This document shows, piece after piece, positions 49,355 to 60,372 of a stretch of 64,000 bases of DNA. Both the position numbers and the translations under genes were made by a program. The notes beneath the pieces were generated by a model. That model was given only the letters and a program-made list of their open reading frames with translations. It was not told where the DNA came from and made no database searches. The stretch comes from Photobacterium sp. JCM 19050 (GTDB taxonomy: Bacteria > Pseudomonadota > Gammaproteobacteria > Enterobacterales > Vibrionaceae), in assembly GCA_001310455.1 (NCBI GenBank), contig BAXG01000014.1, positions 44,963-108,962 on the forward strand, written 5' to 3'. Position 1 is the first letter of the stretch; every line of letters begins with the position of its first letter.

Positions 49355-50707
49355 ATGTTTATCGGATTCGACTATGGTACGGCTAACTGCTCTGTCGCAG
49401 TTATCGAAAACGGCGTCCCAAAGCTTCTGCCGCTTGAAGGTGAAAACCGGTTTATCCCTTCTGCGCTCTGTGCACCAACTCGTGAGGCAGTCAGCGAATA
49501 TCTTTACCGTTTTTACGGCATTTCACCTACAGACACTGTCGGAGAGCAACTTCTGCGCCGCGCTATTACATTCAACCGTGAAGAAGATATTGATGTTGAG
49601 GCCGGGTGTCTGCAATTCGGACAGACTGCACTTGAAACATACCTCGATGATCCAGAGGAGGTATATTACGTAAAATCACCGAAATCCTTCCTCGGTGCAT
49701 CAGGCTTGCGGGATATTCAGATCCGGTTTTTTGAAGATCTGGTCTGCGCGATGATGGTGAATATTAAACAACAAGCCGAAGCCGCAGTTCAGACAGACAT
49801 TGAAAAAGCCGTTATCGGCCGCCCAATAAACTTCCAGGGGATCGGCGGAGAAAAAGCAAACCAACAGGCGGAATCCATCCTTCGCCAGGCCGCATCACGC
49901 GCCGGTTTCAACCAAATTGAATTCCAGTTTGAACCGGTTGCTGCGGGGTTGGACTATGAAAGCCAGCTTGCAAAGGACCAGAACGTACTGGTTGTTGATA
50001 TTGGTGGTGGTACGACCGACTGCTCCCTAATCACAATGGGGCCGGGCTGGCAACACCGTGAAGACCGCACCGCCGGGTTGCTGGCTCACAGCGGCTGCCG
50101 TGTGGGTGGTAATGACCTGGATATCTATCTAGCTTTCGAACAACTCATGCCTATGTTGGGGAAAGGCAGTAAAACCCTGCGCGGTATTGATATGCCGATA
50201 AACCAGTTCTGGAATCCAATCGCCATCAACAATGTTGCTGCGCAGTCTGATTTTTATGCTTCAACAAACTTCGCGGTACTCGACCAACTGCGTCGGGATG
50301 CTGCAGAGCCTGACAAAATTGCCCGCCTGATTGAAGTGCACAGAAACACGCTTGGCTACCAAATAGTCCGTCGCGCAGAGGAAGCAAAAATCGCGCTGTC
50401 AGAACAGTCTGAAACCGTATCACAGCTTTGCTTTCTGAAAGAACAGTTGCAACAGAACATCAACCAAAAGCAACTCGCCGAAGCCATTTCTTCCCCAACC
50501 GTAAAAATTGCTGAACTGGTGCAAGATGCGTTGAAACAAGGCCAGACCCAGCCGGATGTGATCTATATGACCGGCGGCAGCGCGCGCTCCCCTATTCTGA
50601 GAGCCTTGCTGGAAAAAGCCTTACCGGGCGTGCCGATTGTATCCGGTGACTATTTTGGCTCCGTGACTGCCGGTCTCGCGCGATGGGCTGAACGCTATTT
50701 CCGATAA
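49355..50707 (+). CDS. yegD: Hsp70-family putative chaperone YegD
   Basis: 450 residues from ATG 49355. It has the Hsp70 ATPase core only: FIGFDYGTANCSVAV phosphate loop 1, VVDIGGGTTDCSL phosphate loop 2, EPVAAGLDYE, and MTGGSARSP. It lacks the normal peptide-binding domain and matches YegD. No strong RBS is seen. Role in the cell unclear. Confidence 0.92.
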   Translation: MFIGFDYGTANCSVAVIENGVPKLLPLEGENRFIPSALCAPTREAVSEYLYRFYGISPTDTVGEQLLRRAITFNREEDIDVEAGCLQFGQTALETYLDDPEEVYYVKSPKSFLGASGLRDIQIRFFEDLVCAMMVNIKQQAEAAVQTDIEKAVIGRPINFQGIGGEKANQQAESILRQAASRAGFNQIEFQFEPVAAGLDYESQLAKDQNVLVVDIGGGTTDCSLITMGPGWQHREDRTAGLLAHSGCRVGGNDLDIYLAFEQLMPMLGKGSKTLRGIDMPINQFWNPIAINNVAAQSDFYASTNFAVLDQLRRDAAEPDKIARLIEVHRNTLGYQIVRRAEEAKIALSEQSETVSQLCFLKEQLQQNINQKQLAEAISSPTVKIAELVQDALKQGQTQPDVIYMTGGSARSPILRALLEKALPGVPIVSGDYFGSVTAGLARWAERYFR

Positions 50708-50849
50708 CCGGTCTTCCCGGCAGTTGGACTGCCGGGAACCAAGCACAATCAAATTTTGTTACTCAGGGTGTGTTTATCTTTCAATTTAAGCACCTGTTGA
50801 CACCTGAAAGTGGTGTAATCAAGGCGTAAATTCAGATATTCAGACGCTC

Positions 50850-50868
50850 TATACCCAAGCCAAGGATG
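50850..50868. repeat. Half copy of the dispersed repeat upstream of the racemase-like gene
   Basis: TATACCCAAGCCAAGG, the left end only. It runs directly into AAGGATGG, the probable RBS of the next gene. Confidence 0.6.
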
Positions 50869-50875
50869 GAAAAAC

Positions 50876-51502
50876 ATGGATATTCGATTTCTGCACACCT
50901 CTCCTGCCAACGAAAAACTGTTCCGGCAGTTGATCGGCACATCACTGCACTCATCAAATGTTACCCACTTTGTCAGAGAAGGTTTTCTCTTACGGGCACA
51001 AGCCGGGAATGAGATGCCGGCGCTGACTTCAGAAATAAAAGCGTTCATTGTTAACGAGATCAATGACGGGGCAGATCTTATAGTCTGCACCTGCTCCACA
51101 TTAGGAACCATCGCAGAATCAACCGCGCCAAACGTATTGCGTGTCGACAGACCCATGGCAGCAAATGCGGCAAAACATAACCGGCTCCTGATTGTCGCTG
51201 CAGTTGAAAGCACGCTGGTTCCCACCAGGTCACTCATTGAAGATGAAACCCAAAAAGCCGGAACTGACCCAGAACTGGAAATACTTCTGGTTGAGAATGC
51301 CTGGCAGCACTTTCTCGATGGAAACCACACCGAGTACTACAACAAGATTGCTGGTGCAGTAAATAGCTACGAGGGAGACGTTGATGCGATTTTGCTTGCT
51401 CAGGCGTCCATGTATGGTGCAACACACCTCATTCGCACCGGCAAACCGGTTTTGAACAGTCCGGATGCATTTATAGCGCACTTGAACCAATTGGGTATTT
51501 AA
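50876..51502 (+). CDS. Aspartate/glutamate (hydantoin) racemase-like protein
   Basis: 208 residues. A cofactor-independent racemase fold is suggested by the catalytic-type cysteine in IVCTCSTLGTIAE and ILLAQASMYGA later in place of the second cysteine loop; the second cysteine is replaced by Ser/Ala here, so racemase activity is doubtful. RBS AAGGATGG. Confidence 0.7.
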   Translation: MDIRFLHTSPANEKLFRQLIGTSLHSSNVTHFVREGFLLRAQAGNEMPALTSEIKAFIVNEINDGADLIVCTCSTLGTIAESTAPNVLRVDRPMAANAAKHNRLLIVAAVESTLVPTRSLIEDETQKAGTDPELEILLVENAWQHFLDGNHTEYYNKIAGAVNSYEGDVDAILLAQASMYGATHLIRTGKPVLNSPDAFIAHLNQLGI

Positions 51503-51581
51503 TCAAAATTAGTTTTCAGGCCTGACAATCGAGATCAGCAGGACTACGCTTCCTGCACATCTCACCAACGGGTCTGTCAAA

Positions 51582-52307
51582 ATGAAAAAATCCGTTCTGG
51601 CCACGCTACTGGCTGCCGTACTTCCCTTCGCTGTTCACGCTGCCAACTGGAGTTACAGCGGCGACACTGGCGTCGCAACTTGGGGGGAGCATTACCCAAC
51701 CTGTGAATTCGGTGAAAACCAGTCCCCCATCAACATCACAAAAGCCTATAACACTCACCTTGAGCCTCTGAACATCCACTATCAGGGTGACGTGGCAAAA
51801 ATCATAAACAATGGACATACCATTGAAGCAGTGGTGGAAGGCAATAACACATTAACGCTCGACGGTGATGTCTACACCCTGAAGCAATTCCACTTCCACA
51901 CACCATCAGAAAACCACATAAACGGCAAAACCTTCCCGATGGAAGCACATTTTGTCCACCAGGATGCGGAAGGAAACCTTGCTGTGTTGGCTGTAATGTT
52001 CCAAAACGGTATCCGTGAGAACGACGCATTGGGCAAAATCACCGCCCATATCCCGTCAAACGGCAAGAGTGTTGAACTGAAGGGCAGCCTGTCTCCGGCA
52101 GATCTGCTCCCTCCATATTACGGCACCTATTATCGCTTCAACGGTTCGCTGACAACGCCGCCGTGCAGTGAAGGCGTGCGCTGGGTAGTCGTAAAAGACA
52201 CCCAAACTGCCTCAAAAGACCAGATCAGCGCCATGCATTCAATGATGGGCAAAAATGCCCGTCCGGTTCAGGATATTAACGCCCGGGTGGTTGTTGGTAA
52301 CCGCTAA
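51582..52307 (+). CDS. Periplasmic alpha-class carbonic anhydrase
   Basis: 241 residues with a signal peptide (MKKSVLATLLAAVLPFAVHA). Zinc ligands: two histidines in QFHFHTPSE and one in MEAHFVH; gate residues in ENQSPINI; LTTPPCSEGV is the conserved C-terminal block. It converts CO2 and water to bicarbonate in the periplasm. Intact. Confidence 0.97.
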   Translation: MKKSVLATLLAAVLPFAVHAANWSYSGDTGVATWGEHYPTCEFGENQSPINITKAYNTHLEPLNIHYQGDVAKIINNGHTIEAVVEGNNTLTLDGDVYTLKQFHFHTPSENHINGKTFPMEAHFVHQDAEGNLAVLAVMFQNGIRENDALGKITAHIPSNGKSVELKGSLSPADLLPPYYGTYYRFNGSLTTPPCSEGVRWVVVKDTQTASKDQISAMHSMMGKNARPVQDINARVVVGNR

Positions 52308-52370
52308 GCGAATTGGTGAGAGTTACTTAGCCAAGAAGCCTCAGGATGAATCCTGACGTTACGGGGCAAC

Positions 52371-52397
52371 AAAAAGGAGCAGAAAAACTGCTCCTTT
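52371..52397. terminator. Bidirectional terminator after the carbonic anhydrase
   Basis: AAAGGAGCAG-AAAAA-CTGCTCCTTT, ten pairs with flanking A and T runs. It faces the convergent recQ-type gene. Confidence 0.88.
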
Positions 52398-52495
52398 CAT
52401 TTATTCCATCACCGGAAATGCCTGTCTTATTTGTTCGAGTACGTCTGCATAAGGGTAATTTTCCAGCTTCCCATACCCTTCCATTTTACTGGCTT

Positions 52496-54324
52496 TCAGC
52501 TTTGTCCCTGCTGGTGTGGCAATGCCACAAAGGAATCGGGCAAGGGTTGCTGATGAAAGAGCTCCCCGCTCGTTTTGATCATGGGCTCACACCACGCAAC
52601 CAAAGATTCCGGGTTGATATCCGGCAATTTCTCCTGTGTTGGTAACCTCGCAACATTTCCCCGACACACGGAACAATGACCGCAACGCTCCGGCGCTTTC
52701 TCATCGGCAAAATAGGCAGCAAGTGCATGGCTGAGGCAGGTATCTGACTCGAACAATGCCAGCATTGCATGAACCCGGGCAACCTCACTCTCTTCCTTCT
52801 TAACAAAGTAACCATGAAGCCGCTCAATAAGCAGATCCAGGGGTTGAGAATGCGGTAAAATCCGGTAGACATCCGTCATTTGCTTGCTTTCCAACTCAAT
52901 CCAGCCTTGCTCCGCAAAGTAGTCCAGGGCAGCCACAACCCGCTTTCGTTCAGCCCGGTAGCCTTGCCAAAGCGCTTCAAAGTCGAGGGTATACCAGAGT
53001 CTGCCTTTAGGTGATGCGGCGAAAATGGCAGAAACAAAATCCCGGCGTTCGCCGTCAAACCGGGACGTGATATTGTCCACATTCCCGTTCACCTTGAACC
53101 TGTAGTCCGCGTAGTAACTGTAAAGCGGCTCAATCACCCCTTCCAGTTCCAGATATACAAGCAGGGTTTTGAGGGGCAACTGCCTGATATTGCTGTCCCG
53201 TGAAAGACTGTATAGCTGGACTTCCCACTGCCCGTTGTGCTGGCTGATGTCGTCAAGGATGTAACGAATGCCGCTGCGATCCGGCGTGTCCCCGTAAACG
53301 AAATTCTCAAGCACATTCAAGCCCTGGCGGTTCGCAAGCACCGTACATTCTGATCGTTCGCCATCACGCCCGGCGCGCCCTATCTCCTGGCTGTAATTTT
53401 CTATCGATTTCGGCAAATCAAAATGGATAACGCGGCGAATATTGGCTTTGTCCACACCCATACCAAAGGCGATAGTTGCAACGATGCAGGGAATATTTCC
53501 GGCCATAAAAGCCGACTGAATATCTTCGCGGACATCACTTTTCATTCCGGCATGGTACGCCCGGGCATGGATGCCGGCGTCACTCAAAAACGCAGCTACC
53601 TGTTCCGCAGTGTGCTGCAAGGTGACGTAAACAACCGTCGGGGCATCGGGTTCGTTGCGGAGCATACTTAAAAGGCATAGTCCTTTTCTCTCTCCGGGCA
53701 GGGGTAAACATTGAGGTCCAGGTTACTCCGGTAAAAACCGGTCACCACAATATCATCGTATTCGATACCGAATTTTCGCCCCATATCATCAATAACGGCG
53801 GGTGTTGCCGTTGCTGTAAGCAGCAGCACCTGCGGGATGTTGAGTTGCCGGCAGTAAACGGGCAGTTTCAGGTAATCCGGCCGAAAGTTATGGCCCCATT
53901 CAGAAATACAGTGGGCCTCATCAACAACAAGGAGAGAAATCGGTATACGGGAGATAAACTGGCGAAAACGCTCGTTTTTCAGGCGCTCAACAGAAATCAT
54001 CAGAATCTTGATGCCACCGTCCCTGACGCCCTGCATGACCTTCTGGCTCTCTTCCCAGCTCTGAGAAGAATCAATAGAACCGGCTGCAATACCTTTACTG
54101 CGCAGGAAGTCCAACTGGTCTTTCATCAGGGCCAGCAAAGGCGATATCACCAGCGTCAAATGGGGAAGATGAAGTGCAGGAAGTTGGTAACAAAGGGACT
54201 TACCCGAACCGGTTGGGAAGATGGCTGCCGCAGATCGGCCTTCCAGCACTTTCTGAACAACCGCCTGTTGCCCTCCCCTCAGGTTTTCAAAGCCGAACAC
54301 CCGCCGCAAAGTCTCTTGGTACAT
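52496..54324 (-). CDS. RecQ-family ATP-dependent DNA helicase, one frameshift
   Basis: About 610 codons from ATG 54324 (GGGGAA upstream; ATG 54351 has no RBS). Helicase motifs: FPTGSGKSLCYQLP, DEAHCISEWGHNFRPDY, LLLTATA, then ATIAFGMGVDKANIR and QEIGRAGRDG. A zinc-binding region, CGHCSVC, follows; no HRDC domain is seen. The frame breaks near 53680 (one base missing) and both halves match RecQ. It may be a second RecQ paralogue rather than the housekeeping one. Confidence 0.9.
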
Positions 54325-54520
54325 TGTTTTCCCCGGTTCAATCTGATTCATGTTTCTGTTGCAGAAGGCTAACGCGATTCACTTTATATAGCGACGCCAC
54401 ATCCCACTTTTTTCCGACCCGGTATCGCTTTACGCACTGACAGGCCAGTTAATTGCTTTTCAGCACTCGAGCGATATCAGGTAAACTTGCAAAAAATGAT
54501 GCATCAGGACACCCACGACA

Positions 54521-56894
54521 GTGACTATCCCTTCTTCCTTCCCCATTACTGCTATCGAAGCTGATTTTCATCAACTCATTGCAAACCGGCATTTGGTTAT
54601 CGAAGCTGAAACCGGCTCCGGTAAATCCACCCATTTACCGGTGTGGGCAGCCAGTCATGGTCGTGTTCTTGTCATTCAGCCAAGACGCATTGCCTGTACG
54701 TCCCTTGCAGAATTTATCGCGGGGCAGCGCAACGAGCAGATCGGGGAAACCGTGGGCTATGCCATCCGGTTTGAAGGCCAGTTTTCCGACGATACACGCA
54801 TTGTTTTCGCCACCCAGGTGTTGCTTTGCGGTGGCTGAGTGAAGACGGGTTGTCCCGGTTCGATATCGTGATGATGGACGAAATGCATCTTCGACGCTGG
54901 GATACCGATATTCTCACCGCCATGTTACTGCAAAAAGGCAATCACCGTCTGATTGTTACCTCAGCAACCCTGGACTCAGTAAAACTGACAAACTATGTGA
55001 GCGGCAACGCGTTGAAAGCAGAGGGGCGTAATTTCACAGTTACCGTTCGCCACATTGCCAAAGACTCACGTTTTGGACCGGATATACGCGGTATTGACCG
55101 CAAAGTGCATGAAGCGGTCACGTCTGTCTGGAGCGAAAGCGGCGGCGATATACTGGTTTTTCTGCCCGGCAGGAAAGAAATTGCCCAGTGCCAGTCAATC
55201 CTTCGAGGTATTGAAGGTGATGTCATTCCGCTTCACGCGAGTGTGTCAGATGAAGATCGTCAGCGCGCCCTTCAAACCCCGGATGAAAACAGCCAACGCC
55301 GAGTCATCCTCGCAACGAACGTTGCTGAAACGTCGTTAACCATACCCGGCGTTACTGTGGTCATAGACAGCGGCCTTGAGCGCAGAACCCACCAACGAAA
55401 TGGGCGAACTGTTCTTGGGTTACACAGTATTTCACGAGCAAGCGCGGAGCAACGTAAAGGCCGGGCCGGACGGGTTGCACCCGGTCTTTGCCTGCGACTT
55501 TACGGCAGCGCAGCACCACTTGAGGCCAACACTCCACCAGATCTGTTGCGGGAAGAACTGGTTGAGCCATGTTAGCAGCCGCTTGTTGCGGTTTCAGGCT
55601 TGCTGATTTGCCGTTGCCTGACAGGTTGCCGGATAAAACACTGTCAGCGGCGACATCCACCCTTCAAAAGATGGGCGCGATTGATGCAGACGGTGTGGCA
55701 ACTGATCACGGAAAAGTCCTGTATCCACTTCCCATAGACACGCTGTTCGCCCACCTGATTTCAGTGATGGACGAGCCCACAAATAAGGAAGCCATGGTTG
55801 ACCTCGCCGCCGCACTCTCGCTTCCTCAACGTCTGTGGTCAATGCCTAATTCCGACCATGCGGTTGATGATCTTAATAAGTGGGAACCCATTGGGTGTGA
55901 CGCCGTAACGCTAATACGGTTGGTGCGTGAGCCTGTCCCTGAATTTTTGAACGTTGATGATGATATGCGAGCGGAAGCCCGGTTGCTCTCAAGCCAGATG
56001 CGGGAGGCGCTCACTCTCCCACCACTTAAAAAAGCCACACCGTATTCACGGGATACCTTGCTCCGGAGCATCATGCTCGCTGCACCTGAATTGGTTTATG
56101 TTCGCAGGGAAAGGCGGCGTCAGGCACTGGGGAACGGATTTGTCGAATGCAGTACCGGCCGGGACACACGCTTCCCCGATTCAGCAGAAGCCGCCATTGT
56201 ATTTGACCAGCATGCCGTTCCCGGAAAAGGAGTGAAGCAAAACCTGGCATTTGCAACCTGTATGGCTCCTGTCACTTTCAAGCAATTGGCAGATCTTGGA
56301 TTTGGCGAAGAACAACCCGGCCAGACAACAGCCGATGAAGATGGCCATTGCCTCACCGAAATACAGCGCATCTTTGTTGGTCGGGTAATCGCCACACGAA
56401 ATGAAGCACCTCAGGGTGAAATGGCCCGGGAAGTGGCGGTACAACAAATACTGAACGGAGAGCTGATGCCCGGTCTTGCCGATATCCTGCAAACCGACAT
56501 CCATCAATGGAACCTCTACCTGGCACTCGGTCGATATAATGCCGATTTTTGTACCCGCCAGCCGGAAGCCGTGCATTTTGAGTCCTGGCTGACAAAACAG
56601 ATCGAAGATTTGGGCATTGAATCACCGGAAGATCTTCAGTTGTTTGACACCTCGGACTTTTATTTTGATGGAATCCCGGATTGGGAACGCCAGGAATTTG
56701 ATGATGCTTACCCACACACTGTCAAACTATCAGATCTGACGTTAAGAATTGAATATGACCCACCACGCAAACGGGTCACCGCTGTACATACTGAAGGTGG
56801 TCGCAAGGCAGACCCGAAAAGGTGGGAACTGCCTCGCTGGCAGGGCTGGCGAGTTCAATATCGAAAAGCCAGCCGGACAATTGATATCAAGTAG
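54521..56894 (+). CDS. DEAH-type RNA helicase, HrpB-like, two frameshifts
   Basis: About 790 codons from GTG 54521. Walker A is ETGSGKST, IQPRRIA follows, and motif II reads DEMH instead of DEAH/DEFH. SAT is motif III, and NVAETSLTI and QRKGRAGR are motifs V and VI. The long C-terminus resembles the HrpA/HrpB group. Breaks near 54830 and 55570 are single-base shifts between halves that match the family. It converges with yegP, overlapping its last eight bases. Confidence 0.85.
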
Positions 56895-57222
56895 TCGTAT
56901 CAGCAATCGGCGCTTCAGGCGCATGGTTCATAACGGATTTGATACCATTTTCCATCGCCGCTTTACTGGAATAATATTCACTTCGGCCAATCTCCTGATG
57001 GTTGGCCGCCTTGAGAATAAAATACGGTTCGCTGTTTTTGTTCTCCCTCCGTTCAAAGCGTGCATCCAATGGCGCATTCTTCCTGACTGATTCAATACCA
57101 TTTTGTGCTGCCGCTTTAGTGGTATACAGCTCGCTGGTCAAAATAACCTGCCCGTTGCTGGCCTTGAGATTAAACATAAACTGGCCGTTGTTTGCGGTTT
57201 TTAGTTCGAACTTACCCGGCAT
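56887..57222 (-). CDS. yegP: YegP family protein (DUF1508 repeats)
   Basis: 111 residues, two repeats of a short alpha/beta unit: GKFELKTANNGQFMFNLKASNGQ and PYFILKAANHQ-EIGRSEYYSSK, each followed by a GIESV/GIKSV helix. ATG 57222 is set by GAGGA; ATG 57249 is an upstream alternative. Function unknown in the family. Confidence 0.9.
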   Translation of the reverse strand: MPGKFELKTANNGQFMFNLKASNGQVILTSELYTTKAAAQNGIESVRKNAPLDARFERRENKNSEPYFILKAANHQEIGRSEYYSSKAAMENGIKSVMNHAPEAPIADTTT

Positions 57223-57404
57223 CGCAGAGTCCTCTTCTTTTGGGTGCAAAAGGTGAAGCAGGGCGGAACAGTTGAAGCTCCCCTCGGGCTAAGTATGGAA
57301 GGCAGTCAATAAGACACGCAGTGCAATAATAAGATGATCAGCCAATGTATCCGGCAAATATTACGTAGTACAATTTCGCGGCAATTAGTTGTGGAGAAAA
57401 GAAT

Positions 57405-57749
57405 TTGCATTACTCAGTGTTTCGAAGAGCCGCCCTCGCAATGATTCTGGTTACCTCAGTATCACAGCCCGTCTTCGCTGCCGGAAACCCGGAAGCTGGC
57501 CAGATTAAATCCCCAAGCTGCCGTTTTTGCCATGGCGAAAACGGCGTAGCCCAAAGGAGCGACTACCCAAACCTTCGTGGGCAAAACGAGCATTACCTGG
57601 TCAAGGCAATGAATGCGTACCGCAATGATCAACGCACAGGCCCCATGGCAGCGATGATGAAGGCCCAATTATCTTCTTTGAACGATCAGGACATCGCAGA
57701 CATTGCGGCGTATTACGCAGAAATGGATAAAAAGAAATCAAACTACTGA
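57405..57749 (+). CDS. Periplasmic c-type cytochrome, class I
   Basis: 114 residues from a TTG start, six bases after GGAGAA. Signal peptide (ALAMILVTSVSQPVFA), heme motif CRFCH, distal methionine in GPMAAMM, LNDQDIADIAAYYA helix. Resembles cytochrome c553/c4-like electron carriers. Terminator follows. Confidence 0.93.
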   Translation: MHYSVFRRAALAMILVTSVSQPVFAAGNPEAGQIKSPSCRFCHGENGVAQRSDYPNLRGQNEHYLVKAMNAYRNDQRTGPMAAMMKAQLSSLNDQDIADIAAYYAEMDKKKSNY

Positions 57750-57770
57750 TTGGAAAGTGATGATCATCAC

Positions 57771-57792
57771 AGGCGGGCTTGCCCGCCTTTTT
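57771..57792 (+). terminator. Intrinsic terminator of the cytochrome c gene
   Basis: AGGCGGGC-TT-GCCCGCCTTTTT. Confidence 0.88.
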
Positions 57793-57944
57793 ATACAGAA
57801 AAAGTGTGCAATGTGTCTCAATTTTGAGCTAAACGTCACGGTTTAGGTTAAAAGACGACTGAAACACAGAAAAGATGCCCGTCTCAGCTTTGGATCGTGT
57901 CACAATAGCTGGTCAAAGGAAGAACAGAACAAGGAAGGTTGCCG

Positions 57945-58130
57945 ATGTCATCAGAATATGGTTACGACACTGTTGTTGAAGAATCACCTTCTCCGCGCGC
58001 CAAGTCAAAATCCAACCGCTCAAACTCAGTATCAGAAAAACAACGCAAAGCACATGAAGCCAGACGGCGAATTGAACTCCTTAATGAGCTCAAGGAAGCA
58101 GGCCTGACTGAAGACGAGTTTTATTCCTGA
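57945..58130 (+). CDS. Small basic protein, PA3496-like
   Basis: 61 residues from ATG 57945 with AAGGAAGG just upstream. Low-complexity Ser/Lys/Arg N-terminal half, then KQRKAHEARRRIELLNELKE and a short acidic end, which resembles small PA3496-family proteins. No signal peptide. Family assignment is tentative. Confidence 0.6.
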   Translation: MSSEYGYDTVVEESPSPRAKSKSNRSNSVSEKQRKAHEARRRIELLNELKEAGLTEDEFYS

Positions 58131-58204
58131 CGATCCACGTCTTTTATCTTCGAATTCCCTCGCTTGCTTACGCCTGAAATTCTGAAATCAAGACGCGATT
58201 CATG

Positions 58205-58230
58205 ACCCCTCTGCTTCAACAGAGGGGTTT
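58205..58230 (+). terminator. Intrinsic terminator
   Basis: ACCCCTCTG-CTTCAA-CAGAGGGGTTT with TTG following, between the small gene at 57945 and the convergent permease. Confidence 0.8.
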
Positions 58231-58330
58231 GTTGTTTCAATTGGCTTTAGTGGTTGCTTCTCGATGACATCCGGATTGGATGACGATTTTAGCCGTTAAA
58301 GAATGATCTCCGAATCCAGTCGAGTTGATT

Positions 58331-59461
58331 TTAATCCAGTCGTTTTGTAAATCGCAGGGATGCCACCAGCAACCCAATCAATGTAAACCCGCACAACCAG
58401 ATTGTGTCATCCAGTAAATCCTCAACCATCGCATCACGCAGCACTATTCCGCGTATCAGTCGCATAAAATGCGTTGCCGGAAGCGCCTCTGCGATCCACT
58501 GCGCCGGGACAGGCATGGCTTCATAGGGAAACATAAACCCGGACAAGAGAATGGATGGGAGCAACACAAAAACCGTCATTTGCATTGCCTGAAGCTGGGT
58601 TTTGGCAACAGTAGAAATCACAAGACCCAGAGTGAGGCTGGCAGAGATGAACAATAAAGACGCAATCAACAGTGAATCCAGGCCACCTCGAACCGGGACA
58701 TTAAACAAAAAGTGCCCTGCTGTAAGAATAATGCCGGTCTGCAGCAGCCCCACCAACACAAATGGCACTACCTTGCCTATCATCAGCTCTATTGGCCTTA
58801 CCGGTGTATTGATAAGAAATTCCATATTCCCCTGCTCGCGCTCCCGGACAATTGCCGCGGAGGTAAATAAAACCATCGTCATAGTAAGGATTACCGCCAG
58901 CAGACCAGGAACGATATTGACCGCAGAACGCTGTTCGGGGTTGAAATAGTTCACCACTTCCAGCACCGGAACCTGCTTGGCCTGGGGCAGACCAGACAGG
59001 GGTTTCAATGGCATGTTACGCAACGCACTGATTGCCGCGGCCACCATGGTGTCAGATCCATCGACAATCCACTGTCCCACAGGCCGCGCCGTTTCCGGAA
59101 AAGCGTTGCTGTTAAAATCAGGATGAGTGAAAAGGCGACGGCTGAAATCTGCGGGCAGCACCAGCACGGCTTTCACTTCCCCCCTTGTCACTGCGGCTTC
59201 GGCTTCCTGTACGGTGGGATACGCGCGGACAAAATTAACCACCTGAGACGCGGTAATATCGGAAACCAGTTCGCGGCTGTAACTCGATTGGCTTTGGTCC
59301 ACCAATGCTGATGGAATATGGCGCACATCTGTATTGATGGCATACCCGAACATGATTAACTGCACCAGCGGAATCATGACCACCATGGCAAATGTCATGC
59401 GGTCACGGGAAAGCTGCCGGAGCTCCTTTTTGACAACAGCGAGTACCCTAGCAAACCACAT
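58331..59461 (-). CDS. ABC-2 type efflux permease, YbhR/YbhS-like
   Basis: 376 residues. A first membrane helix near the N-terminus (MTFAMVVMIPLVQLIMFGYAI), a large periplasmic domain, then five helices, with the ABC-2 motif REREQGNMEFLINTPVRPIELMIGK. The start overlaps the end of the ATPase gene. It works with the ATPase and the fusion protein upstream. Confidence 0.93.
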   Translation of the reverse strand: MWFARVLAVVKKELRQLSRDRMTFAMVVMIPLVQLIMFGYAINTDVRHIPSALVDQSQSSYSRELVSDITASQVVNFVRAYPTVQEAEAAVTRGEVKAVLVLPADFSRRLFTHPDFNSNAFPETARPVGQWIVDGSDTMVAAAISALRNMPLKPLSGLPQAKQVPVLEVVNYFNPEQRSAVNIVPGLLAVILTMTMVLFTSAAIVREREQGNMEFLINTPVRPIELMIGKVVPFVLVGLLQTGIILTAGHFLFNVPVRGGLDSLLIASLLFISASLTLGLVISTVAKTQLQAMQMTVFVLLPSILLSGFMFPYEAMPVPAQWIAEALPATHFMRLIRGIVLRDAMVEDLLDDTIWLCGFTLIGLLVASLRFTKRLD

Positions 59462-60372
59462 CTCGCGCTCCTCCCGTACAGGTCACAAACACATCTTCCA
59501 GACTGGGCCTGACGCTTTCAGCATGCCCTTGGTTTCCAACTATCGACATCAGCCAGCCAATCGGATCGGTTATTCCCTTGTCTACCAGGACACGAAGACG
59601 AACACCCAGCTGGGCTGCTGACAGCACACCGGATTTCTCCAATAGGATTTTTTTCAGGCTACGCAGATCCTTGGCTTCAATCTCGATAACATTTGCCCCC
59701 ATTCCTGCCATCAGCGTCTCGGGCGTCCCATCTGCGTTTCTGCCCCTGCTCCAGAATCGCCAGTTGGTGACAACGTTCGGCTTCATCCATGTAATGAGTT
59801 GAAACAAGAATGGTTGTGCCGTCATTGCAAAGGTCAAACAGCCGTTCCCAAAAATCGCGACGGTTTTCCGGGTCAACCGCAGAGGTTGGCTCATCCAAAA
59901 ACAGAAGCTCCGGCTGGTGAATCGTTGCTGCCGCCAGTGCCAGGCGTTGCTTCTGCCCACCACTCATGGAGCCGGCCATTTGTTTTTGGCGGTCACTGAG
60001 GCCATAGAGGGAAAGTAATTCTTCAACCCGCTGTTTACCGGTTTTGCCCAAGCCATAAATCTGACGGACAAATTCAAGGTTTTCACGGACAGTGAGGTTG
60101 TCATAAAGGGAGAATTTCTGGGTCATGTATCCGATACGTAACCGAAGTTTTTCAGCATCACCCGGAACACTTAACCCCAGGACGCTCACCTCCCCTTCTG
60201 TGGGAGACAGTAAGCCCGTGAGCATCCGGATAGACGTGGACTTGCCGCAGCCGTTAGGCCCCAGAAACCCATAGATGGTCCCGCGGGGAATCTCCAAATC
60301 CAAACTGTCTACAGCGGTCATCCCACCAAAACGTTTGGTCATCCCTTTTGTTTTAATCGCAAGCTCGGTCAT
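59448..60372 (-). CDS. ABC transporter ATPase, YbhF-like, one frameshift
   Basis: About 308 codons. Walker A GPNGCGKST, signature SMSGGQKQR, Walker B LLFLDEPTSAVDP, H-loop VSTHYMDEAERC. The frame breaks near 59725 after the H-loop. ATG 60372 overlaps the stop of the fusion-protein gene (ATGA). Only one nucleotide-binding domain, unlike the double domain of E. coli YbhF. Confidence 0.92.
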
